Source: Akebia trifoliata (Eukaryota > Streptophyta > Magnoliopsida > Ranunculales > Lardizabalaceae). Taken from it: 64,000 bases of DNA. The position numbers were made by a program, and so were the translations under genes. Where the stretch lies: positions 15,359,658 through 15,423,657 of the forward strand of contig CM030704.1 of NCBI GenBank assembly GCA_017979445.1, written 5' to 3'. Below, piece by piece: positions 32,883-42,527 of the stretch (position 1 is the first letter of the stretch; each line of letters begins with the position of its first letter). The notes below the pieces were generated by a model. That model saw nothing but the letters and a program-made list of their open reading frames with translations. It was not told where the DNA came from and made no database searches.

Positions 32883-34185
32883 GAATTATTTTCTGTTCCG
32901 AGGTCAATGACCTTTCCTTTCTTGATTAAAAGTTGAGCCCAACCCTTATCTTCTTGTTCAAGAAAGAAATCTATCGTTGAAGCCAGATTAGTAGTTAATT
33001 CGTTAATGCGCTTGAGGTATTCAAATATTTTATTTATTCAAATGGGGCGACAGACGTCGTTCTAGACTTGGCAAACGAACTCTACTCATAGAAAAGAGTA
33101 GACTCAATCTAAAGAAGACATGACATTGGAAAATTGGACTCAAACTAACTCAAATAACTCATGAAAACTCAAGACAACTAACCACAATGGGCTTGATTAG
33201 GACTGAGGACTAAGACATTGCCTACAACCAACAGAATTGAGGCACGGTGATCTTCAGGGAACAACTAGGCGATGTTGAGAAATTCTAAAGTCATTTCTGA
33301 CTGTTGACTTGATATTGACGTTTACTCTAACTGACCGGATTTACAACCCTAGCTAGACGATGGACGATTAAGCTTAGATACAATGATAACCTAATAACCC
33401 CATCAAATGTGGATTATCAATTCCAATGTTACCCCCTTGATAATATTTTAAATGAACTCTAAGATTTTATTGAATTATGTACACCAATCCATTAAACAAT
33501 TCATCCATAAAAGGAAAATAATTTTATTGCACTCTTGAAAATTATTGAAAAAGAATGTTTTTATTGAATAATAATTTTCACAAACATATTTCAATAATTT
33601 TTCATGCAAAAATAGATCTTTTGTAAATCATTTTTTTCTTTGAAAAATATTTTTCTTTATTTATTTATTTTTTTTTTGAAAAACATTTTCTTTTAGAAAA
33701 CTTTTTTGGGAAAACATTTTCTTTTGGAAAATCTTATTCTTCTGGAAAATATTTTACTTTTGGAAAGCATTTCTCTTCTGGAAAATATTTTTCTTCTTTT
33801 AAAATAGGTTAAAATATCCAAATTACAAAAAAGTTTGAATTTCATTTTGATTCAAATTGCTCGACCCATAATGATCGTTGGATCGAGATGGACTGAGTCA
33901 AGTTTAAAATGGATTTTTTTATTGGGTTGGTGTACCCAGTGATACTGTAATTTCAAATCAGGTTAAACAACAAAAAATTTATCCTTGAGGACAAACCCGC
34001 ACATTCATGATCTCATCATTCATATACATTCATCTCATCATTCACATGCGTTCTGATCTCATCATTCACATACATTCATCATTCACAAGGTCTCATTCAA
34101 TGAATAATTTGGGAACACTCACGATAAGTTCGAGTCATGACCTATAGGGAAGATTTCTAGACTTTAAGCTTACTACGTGCAATGC
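32883..34185. other. Leader region of the 13-kb element, non-coding
   Basis: No domain is recognised. A degenerate run of GGAAAATATTTTTCTT-like words lies at about 33560-33800. A repeated CATTCA(C/T)ATAC(A)TTCATC motif lies at 34015-34085. Confidence 0.5.
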
Positions 34186-34189
34186 ATTT

Positions 34190-34830
34190 TTATCTGGCCA
34201 CCATTGCCCAAGTATACCTATATACCTCTCAAGCGTACTCAATCAGACGGTACATGGTGACTTGGTTTGATATACCGTATAGGTGATAATCTAAAACTTC
34301 AACTCACTTCTCTGAAGTCAAAAACAGCCAGTTTGATCCCCAGTTGAGAGGTGGCGCACAATGCTGAGCAAGGGCCCACGTAGTCTATCCCCCTCGTACA
34401 GTAATATACATCGGGGCAGGATCTCGCTTAGGCATCGGTTTTGACCAAGAAGTACAATCGATATACTTGGATTATGTTTTATATACCTACGGGTACGAGT
34501 TAAGAGTTGTAGCATTCATAAATGATTTGGCATCCCACGAGGGGATTGACCATGTACTAGTACTACGTTGGCAATCGGGACATGTGACTGTGTGGCTCAT
34601 AATAGGTCAAAGGTTTAGGTCACTCCAGCCTGGTTACATCGATATACCTTTCAGAGTCACCTGATCAGACGGTACTGATACCCCAGTTTGATATGCCCTA
34701 AGGTACGTGACTGGAGTTGTGATTTTCATGAATGACGTCGCATCTCCGAAGAGATCGGACCACGCACTAGTGCCACGTTGGCTATATGGGACGTGCAACC
34801 GTGCAAAGCAGTAAACGTGCTAGTGGTGTG
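34190..34830. repeat. Degenerate repeat of about 200 bp in the element's 5' leader
   Basis: Shared words CAGACGGTAC, TTTGATAT(A/G)CC, AGTTGT(A/G), CAT(A/G)AATGA and CTAGT(A/G)C(T/C)ACGTTGGC recur in at least two, probably three, units. No coding content recognised. Confidence 0.5.
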
Positions 34831-35369
34831 TGCAAAACAGGGTGGGGTGTGCCCGGGGCCTTTTCCAAACACTGGGCCCATGGGCCTGATCATACCATCA
34901 TAACATTGATACCACATAAACATGAATCAAAATAAACATTATTCCAATCACATTATTAAAGATACGCACATGAAACTTATCAAAATCATGACAACGTTAG
35001 ATAGGCAATTGAGACAACGAATAATAATTGGATTCAATCGTTGGAACAAGCTCATTATTTTTAATCCAAACCAAGGGGATTCTTTTTATGGCAATCAAGG
35101 GTGATTTTAGGTGATCCGAAATAAATCAAGGCTTCAATGAACATTAAATTGAAGATAGCATGACGGTTGTTGTGATTTGGAGTGATGAATCCCTTTTTTA
35201 TTTTTTTATTTATTTTTTTAACTTAAAAAAAACTAATTGATTTTAAAAAAAAGAAATTCTTTTTTTTTTCCTTTTTTTGGTTGTCAACACACAATTTTTT
35301 ATTACTGCCAAAACATCCAACATGGCGTCAGCATACACAACGCTCATTTTTTTTCGTATATGTTGCTGC

Positions 35370-35470
35370 CTAGCAACACACAACAACAACAACAACAACA
35401 TGCAACAGCAACACCCAACAACAACAACAACACACAACAGGAACACCCAACAGCACCAGCACAATTTTTT
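35370..35470. repeat. CAA-type microsatellite
   Basis: Runs of CAACAACAACAACAAC and ACAACAGCAAC, followed by T-runs. The open frames on both strands here (35237-35573) are low-complexity by-products. Confidence 0.85.
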
Positions 35471-35985
35471 TTGTTATTGCTGCCAACAACACACAACAGC
35501 ACATTTTTTTTTTAGAAGAAAGGAAAAAAAAAATAATATGCTGTCAAAGGTCAAATCGATACATACCCAATGAACAACCAATAAAATTTTCTTCTCATAT
35601 GTATACCATCAAGGAACAAATCGGCACATACCCAAAACTTTTTTTTTTTAAAAGGACAGATCTAGATAAAAATAAATAAAAAATAGAAAAAATAAATAAA
35701 TAAATAAAAATCTGATCCGATAATCATTATTCTACCATCAACAAAAACCACCTCTTTGCAATCTTGCATTATTTTGGGTCATCTTAAACGACCCTCAATT
35801 AAACCATAGAAATAATACTTGATTGAACCAAAATAATATGCAAAAAAAAAAAAATGCCGAGAGAATATAATACAAACCTAAAAAAATAAACGAGTCAAAT
35901 AAACTAAAAAATAAAAAAATAAAAATTTTAGGTCTAAATGGCAATGTTCCCATACTTGGGGCTTTTCAAGTTTGATCCTCAAAAG

Positions 35986-36004
35986 TCCCCAGTGGAGTCG
36001 CCAC
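35986..36004 (-). other. Primer binding site, tRNA-Arg type
   Basis: On the - strand the bases directly after the 5' LTR read GTGGCGACTCCACTGGGGA. From the second base, TGGCGACTCC(A)CTGGGGA is the complement expected for a plant tRNA-Arg 3' end with CCA. Arg tRNA priming is known for Ogre/Tat elements. Found once in the window, which fixes this LTR as the 5' one. Confidence 0.75.
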
Positions 36005-36693
36005 TGAAAGCGCCCTTGATCCGCGGGGTACGCGGATCCGCTTTTGACCCTTGAGGTTTGGGAGTCGCCACCAAGTTATTACAGTCTAGGAACCCAATAT
36101 AGACTCAAAACGGATAAAAATGACTAATCTACTAAAAAATACTGAGTCCGGGGATCAAGTTACGGGATTGGAAGGTATTAGGCACCAACCCTGCCCGGCA
36201 AACGCCGATCTTTACTAATTGCCAAATAAACTACATTGCTCAAAAGACCTAAGTAATAAAAAAAATTAAGTAATTTATACCTTTCTGAAGACAACGTTTT
36301 CGTTCCCTCAGATATGACAAAGTAACTCCTTGTACAGTACTCCTCGCTTCGTTCTGTCTCCGGATCTGATTTCTGATCTCCGAGGCAAGGTATCTCTTTC
36401 TTAGATCTGAGTTCTCCGGATTTGTATATAGATTTCTGGGTGTTTTTGAATGGCTTTTAGGTGTTTTTCGAGCTAAAATCGAAGTATGGGTGTTAGGTAA
36501 GAGTGCAACTTGGTTCAGGTTGGTTCAAGTTAGAGCAAAATCAGAACCAAATCGATCAAGATCGGTTCCATCATATGAGAACCAAAACCGAACCGATTTG
36601 TTTTATAACCGAACCAACCCAAACCGACCTTACTTCGGTTTGGTTCGGTTCGGTTCCATGGTTTGGTCGTAAATGCAGTCGCAGCCGTAGCCG

Positions 36694-36725
<32 letters not shown>

Positions 36726-38612
36726 AACCTGTTGCAAGTCGCAGCCGTAGAGAGAGAGAGGATCAGCCACTGGCAGCCGGTTCCATCCGTAGAGAGAGTA
36801 GGGTTTGCCACTGGCAAAAATGATAGAGATGAGGGGTTTTAGGCTTTTAGCCGGTGGCATTCGCTGGCGGTTGTCGCAAAGACGAGAGAGAAAGACGAGA
36901 GCCAGAGAGAGGAGAGGGGGGGTTTTAAGCTTTTAGCCTGTGGCATCCGCTAGCGGTTGTCGTAGAGACGAGGGAGAGAGAGAGACGAGACAGAAAGACG
37001 AGAGCGAGAGAGAGAGACAAGAGAGAAAGATGAGAGCTTTTAACCGGTGGATCAGCTGGCGGTTGTCGTAGAGATAAGAGAGACCGGCAGAGAGAGAAAC
37101 GAGAGTCATAGGAGACGAGAGAGACAACAGAGAGAGAGAGACGAGGGTTCAATTTTTTATTTATATAAAAAAATCAAATATATATTAAATTAATATTTTA
37201 TTTTAAATAAATATTGGTTCGATTTTCGGTTTGGTTCAATTTTTTATATTGTCTGAATCGAGAACCGAACCGAATTCATCGGTTTTTTATTTTTAAAATC
37301 CGAAATCGAACCGATATAAATTTAAACCGAACCAAACCGATCCAAATTCCACGGTTTGGTTCGGTTCTCGGTTTGAACCAAATTAAGTTGCACCCCTAGT
37401 GTTAGGTAAGGAGTTGGGACTTCAAAATTAGGGTTTATGGGAGGCTAGGAAAGCTTTTTGACCTACTTCTCTTAGGGTTTATTATTTGATACGAAAATAG
37501 GGTGTAAGGACCCCTATTTTTAGATTTTTTTAAGTGTTGTTTAGATAGAATTAATGTTTAATTATAATTCTTTTAGTTAGAGTTATATTTTAATTAGAAT
37601 TGTTTTAGGTGGAGTTATATTTTAATTAGAATTGTTTTAGGTAGAGTTATATTTTGGTTAGAATTCTATTAAATAGAGTTATTATTTAATTAGGATTGTT
37701 AAATAGAATTATTATTTAATTAGAACTCTATTAAGGTTTTGACTTTTGGTCTTATTTGATTGACTTTAAGATTTTGACTTTAGTCTTACTTGATTGACTT
37801 TAATATCTTGACTTTAGACTTACTTGATTGAATTTAATTTTTTGGAGAACCCCTCTCTATTATATATTTAATTCTTTAGACCTCCACATGGAGGGGTCCT
37901 TGAATTTATCTTGGCAACCATCAATAATTTTGCCTGGGAGCCTAATTGATCGATTTTTTTTGTTTAAAATTTTAAATTAATTTTATTAATGTTTCACTTT
38001 AATTATTTAATGTTTTATTTATTAATTTCAAAATTTTAATTATAATTTGTAAAATTACTGTTTTACCCTCGAAAAGGATTTTTTCTGTTTCAAGTCGGTT
38101 TTTAATGTTCTAGGATGTTTTAGAATCGAGTTTTTGTAAGGAATTCAATGAAAATATTGGTTTGTGTCATTTATGAAATTTTTTGTGTGGAATGGTTGTG
38201 AACTTTATGAGGGGCATTTCGTAATTTTGTCAAATTTTGTGAAAATTGGCGAAATGATTTATTTTTTTGTTTCGATTGTTGTTTTTTATGTTTGAAAAGG
38301 TTTTCTTAAGTGTAATGGGCTCTAGGGATGTTTTGAGGTTAGGGGTATTTTGGTAATTTGGTCATTTTTTAGTGATTTTTATCGTGAAGCTTCTTTTTGT
38401 CTGAAAAATGATGATTTCTAAGCTTTTAGGATTATATTTTCCTAGCGGAACGTGGTTTCTACAATTTTGTCAGTTCGAGATACCTCATCCGGATTTCTGA
38501 AACATATCTGGTAACAAAATAAAGCATTGTAATAAACATTCATCATTGAGAACTGTTGCGATCGGGTTGACGAGTTGATTAATCAGGCGAGCGCAAAAAT
38601 GGGGTGTATACA
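36005..38612 (-). repeat. Family I LTR, 5' LTR of the 13-kb element, with hAT-like insert
   Basis: Total 2608 bp, or 1699 bp without the insert and its extra TSD, in line with the other family I LTRs. On the - strand it starts TGTATACACCCC and ends GGGCGCTTTCA, followed by the PBS. The PBS-like motif occurs inside at 36060-36072. The TATA box seen in sister LTRs is changed (TATTTTTAGA at about 37515). Confidence 0.88.
36498..37398. mobile_element. Non-autonomous hAT-like element (901 bp, TSD GTGTTAGG)
   Basis: It is inserted in the 5' LTR; the uninterrupted LTR reads GTGTTAGGTAAGGAG in sister copies. The 8-bp duplication GTGTTAGG flanks it at 36490-36497 and 37399-37406. Terminal inverted repeats are TAAGAGTGCAACTT and, from the other end, TAGGGGTGCAACTT. 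An 8-bp TSD with a TAGGGGTG terminus is the hAT signature. The interior has GGTTCGGTTTGGTT words near both ends and GA-rich microsatellites in the middle (36690-37145), with no transposase. Open frames here are low-complexity artefacts. Confidence 0.9.
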
Positions 38613-38850
38613 GTGTGTAAGTTAAAGATATATATATATTTATTTATTTTGACTTTTGTATAGTGTATAATCAAAGAGAGAAACTAGGAGGCGATGTCAA
38701 GTTATCATATAGATAGCCGAAAGAACGCACAGTTCTCAGTCTCACGATAAGGGAGCCCTGTGTTCTCAATCTTTGACTGTACAAAATACAGTAATTATGT
38801 GTGTGTGCATATGTAAGTTAAAGAAAAACATATATATATTTTGACAATTT
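38613..38850. repeat. Tandem repeat unit 3 and rest of unit 2
   Basis: Continuation of the repeat at 25230-25637 after the 13-kb element: GTTATCATATAGATAGCC, GCACAGTTCTCAGTCTCACG and TGTGTTCTCAATCTTTGACT are again followed by a TGTACAAAATACA palindrome and a short GT tract. Confidence 0.85.
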
Positions 38851-40800
38851 CATTTCAATTACTATTGAACTAGGACCAGCTCTGATGTTTTTAACTAGCA
38901 ATCAACAGATGAGACTGAAAAGTCACAAGTTATTTACATGTAACTAATTAAAATTTAAAATTTATCGAAGCCAATTCACAGAGAGACAAAGAGATAAAAG
39001 TTACTTTCATGCATTTAAACAAAGTAATTGCTTACTCAACTGAGTTTGTAAGGAGCAAAAGTGTTGGTTGCCAAGTCTTGGATTCAAAACCCATTAACGA
39101 ATTTGTATTTTACTAAAATTATTCAAGTATCGAAAATAGAACTGATAATAATTCATCATCACATGGTTGAAATAATAAGAAAATCTATCAAGATGCGTGC
39201 CTTGACAAAATATATACCTTTGGATAGAGTTGACTGATGAATACATATTGATGTTACAAACCTATATATTTGAGGGGAGTATGGATTTAGTTCACCAACC
39301 CCATAGTCTTAAAACTTGTGGGTATAGGACACAAGCACTTAAAAGTACCAAAGACCAATCAATTGGCACATGTTAAGAGACAATTAATTACCTTTCAACC
39401 CCCCTTGAATGGAACCTACGCTTAGATATCAAACTAATATTCATGGAGACTCTAATGATTACAACTAAAGGATTTTTAGTTATTTAGAAAAATCAGCAAC
39501 CCCATTAAAGCAATGGGCATTGCTGCCCACCAAGGAAAATAAAACAAACTTTACAATTTAAAATAAAAAATCTTAAAGGAAAGTAATGTAGATAGACATA
39601 CACCTCTACGTTTAAGTGAATATTTGAGATGCACGCTTGGTTTTCAAACACCATAAAAAGTAAATGAATCCTAAAAGAATCTATACTGTCAGATCAAATC
39701 AAGGAGAATCAATTTCAATCAATCAACCAAGCATATATACCATTCATTAAAGTTCATCATTTGGATATAAAAATAAATAATTAATTGTGGAAAATAAATT
39801 CGATGACAAAACAAATCTAATTATTTGATTTCCCTTAGAGAAATGTAAACTAAATAAAGATAATAAAAATAAAAAAGTTTATCTCTTATCTTAAAGGTAA
39901 AAATAACATTATAGCTTTGAGTGAGAAATGAATTTCAAAGAAAATGAGTTCTTATACTTCTGAAAATAATTTCCTAAAAGGTCAAAGACTGACAAGTCTT
40001 CTTTGACAAGTTTTCAAAGAAAAATAAATAATTTATTTTGTTTTGGAGAGATATTGAAGATGAAGTATTCAGATAATTGTCTATTAGTTCCTTATAGAAA
40101 GACTCTAGTCAAGAGGTCTATCATCAATTCATATCACTAAGAGATCTCTTATTTATTCAAAAAAATTTAGAGGGGTATGTTTAAATCATATTTCCTTAAC
40201 AGGTAAATCTATTAGAATAAAGGAGTGGCCACTTATGAATTGAGCATGATTTTCAGAGAAAATATTTCCTCAAGTTTATAGTCTATTATCCTTGAAAAAT
40301 AGAAATAGAAAAGTCTATTACCGAGTACCAAGTTGCCAATGGTACGTATTACAAATAAAAACATTCGAAGTTCATTTTATAAACAGAAACATTACAAGTT
40401 AATTTACAAATCGAAAAATTCCAAGTTCTTTTTACAAATATATGAAATCATGTCTGTGTGAGAACATGATACACAAATTCAAACAAAAATTAAACAAAAG
40501 AAGCAACAATTAATAAGTAACAGACATGATTATTTAAATTCAAATATATGCATATTCTATTTTTGAACAAAATAAGCAGCAATTTCTATTAATCCAACCT
40601 TCAATAAAAATAAGCAACAGACATGATTATTGGTGAATATTTCTGACCTGATCAATGGTGAATATTTTTTTTTATTTATTTTTTTGATATAAAATCTAAC
40701 AAGAAATTGAAAATTAGAAAAACCCTAACAAAAAAATTTATGTTAATCCAACCTTCAAGTTGCAATTTTGTCAAAGATCAGTCACGATAATTGAAATCAA
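38851..40800. other. AT-rich intergenic region
   Basis: No gene is seen. A weak tRNA-like pair of boxes lies at about 39047-39110 (CTCAACTGAGTTTGTAAGG, then TTGGATTCAAAACCCA), possibly an old SINE. The rest shows no structure I can name. Confidence 0.4.
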
Positions 40801-40801
40801 T

Positions 40802-40832
<31 letters not shown>

Positions 40833-41430
40833 CTAACAGATCATGTTAGAAGCTATTGTGGGAAGGAATCAAAAGGCTTCGATTGGAAAGGGGGCAAACG
40901 GAGAGATTCAGTTGTTGTCAATGGCATCGATCGATGTCGTTGTATTCATCAGAGTTAGGTTCAACGATAAATGGATTTCGAATGCCTTGATGTTTACTGT
41001 CGTCGTCGATGGGTTTCGGTTCAAGCAAGACAATGCCGTCGTCGTCGTCAAGGTGGGTCACCGCTACTGTCGAAATAGATGAGAGAGAGAGAGAGAGAGA
41101 TTGAATAGGAAGAACGACAGTAGGTTTTATCGTAGACTCTCGCTGGAAATTAGATAAATGACAAAGGGTATTTTCGTCTCAGCACTTCGGTGATTTTTTA
41201 ATGCGCGGTCGAATTGATGTATTTGCGTTTACAAATTCGAAACGTGAATTTTAGAATGGGTATCAAACACGCGAAGGCAGAGGAAAAGCCGGATTTTTGA
41301 TGCAAACGCATCAAAATCCACGTTTAGAAGCGCAATCAATAGGGCCCTTAGCAGCTTTGCCTTAGAGTTTGCTTTAGTAGTGCAATGACTACAATACTTT
41401 ATTTCTTTACTTCTAACTTTCTGTTTCACT
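40801..41430. other. GA microsatellites flanking a short open frame, and a TE-end-like sequence
   Basis: (GA)n tracts at 40802-40832 and 41081-41100 bracket an open frame (40843-41082) with no recognisable domain. At 41296-41350 a hairpin-like GATGCAAACGCATC is followed by CACGTTTAGAAGCGCAATCA and AGGGCCC, which looks like the end of a DNA transposon. I found no matching second end. Confidence 0.35.
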
Positions 41431-42288
41431 TCCAATAAAACAAAATAATTTCTGTTAAACTTCCTGTCATTTGGATAACTTGCTTAATTATCACACCGCT
41501 TCCAAGTATATCAAAGTTATCAGCTGCTTAATAAAAAAAACCTCATCCAGAAATGGATTTGTGCATTTAAAGATCATGAAGTTGCTTTTGGAGATTTTGT
41601 ATAAACCTGCTTACCAATCAACTGGCCCACTCATACTGGATGTTGTGGACAAGTTAAATTCATCCTTCATCAGCTTTATCATGTGAAGCATCTTTAAATA
41701 CTTACTTCCTCTGACTTGTGAATTGGGATTAATCTGCCTATTTCCACCTCATAAACAAACAAGAATTCAACCATAGAACACAGACTATAATAATTATGAA
41801 ATAATAAGGGGACATGGAGTAGACCAAGAAGTTTGAATATCACTACCAAAATTGGAGTACCGAGGAGGACTATATATTTAATTTTGTAAAATGGAATCAA
41901 TCTATAACCTAGAATAACTTGGTTGTAGCAAGTATTTGTACGTTGTTCTCATCTTTAGCGAGTCCACAATATTACTGGGTTTTCTGGCCTTTTATTTTAA
42001 TAAAATCCAAACTTACTGACAAAAAATCTTGAAGTTCCCTCTTCTTTTTATTAAATATATTACTAAAAAACATTTGCAAAATATTAAATTACCTATTGGA
42101 TTTTATATGTATAGCTAGTTTAATCTTAAGATAAAAAACTAGAACAGAAAAATGAATAATTAAAATTAGTAACACAAAAATGAACAAGTGTTTTAAGGCT
42201 ATGGTTGGAATATTTATTAAGACATGCTTCCTGATATATATATATATAACATATACAAGGTTATGTTATTTTGACATACCTATACGGG
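41431..42288. other. AT-rich intergenic region
   Basis: Short open frames (41471-41900) without domains. A TA dinucleotide run at about 42236-42248. No gene seen. Confidence 0.4.
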
Positions 42289-42527
42289 CTGATTTTTTAG
42301 GAGAATGATTTGAGGATGAATAATGCTGAAGTGACCACAGATTGGAACCTTACATCGCACTTCTTGACGTGAAAGTGTATGGGAACCATAGATGCTTTTC
42401 ATCAAGATACGAGTGAAAAAGCATCTACAGTTCCTAACCACTTTCATGTCAAGAAGTGCGATATGAGGTTCAAGCTTGATGTCACTCCAACACGACTCTT
42501 TGAGAATATCATCCTAAAAAAAATCAG
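42289..42527. mobile_element. Palindromic MITE-like element (239 bp)
   Basis: Terminal CTGATTTTTTAGGA pairs with TCCTAAAAAAAATCAG at the right end. Inner arms CGCACTTCTTGACGTGAAAG and CTTTCATGTCAAGAAGTGCG, and GAACCATAGATGCTTTT-like and AAAAGCATCTACAGTTC, are also complementary, so almost the whole element folds into one hairpin around about 42408. No TSD is clear. It is a fold-back MITE by structure; the superfamily is unknown. Confidence 0.7.

Larger units (their letters stand above)
25638..38612 (-). mobile_element. Tat-type Ty3/gypsy element, 13 kb with two nested insertions (TSD GTGTG)
   Basis: Read on the - strand: 5' LTR 38612-36005, tRNA-Arg-type PBS at 36004-35986, a long leader, a pol remnant (about 32850-31700), a 3' region with tandem repeats, a polypurine tract (27300-27288), and 3' LTR 27287-25638. 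Both outer flanks are GTGTG (25633-25637 and 38613-38617), but they lie in a GT microsatellite, so the TSD alone is weak. Pairing is supported by private sequence shared between the two outer LTRs (for example GACTCAAAACGGATAAAAAT) and absent from the inner LTR at 29888-31654. A hAT-like element sits in the 5' LTR. Most of gag-pol has been deleted. Confidence 0.82.

Noticed and set aside
35237..35573. Gln/Asn/Thr-rich and Cys/Val-rich frames on both strands
   Set aside because: CAA-type microsatellite translated in different frames.
29888..36004. Taking the LTRs at 29888 and 36005 as the ends of one element
   Set aside because: The inner LTR has its own GGCTA target duplication and lacks variants shared by the LTRs at 25638 and 36005, so it is a nested solo LTR.
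36503..37152. Arg/Glu- or Ser/Leu-rich frames in the hAT-like element
   Set aside because: They come from GA microsatellites; the element is non-autonomous with no transposase motif.
40843..41082. 79-residue frame between two GA tracts
   Set aside because: No domain and no extension; codon pattern is repetitive (GTCGTCGTC).
41296..41350. Hairpin-like end of a DNA transposon
   Set aside because: No matching opposite end or TSD could be found in the window, so no element was called.
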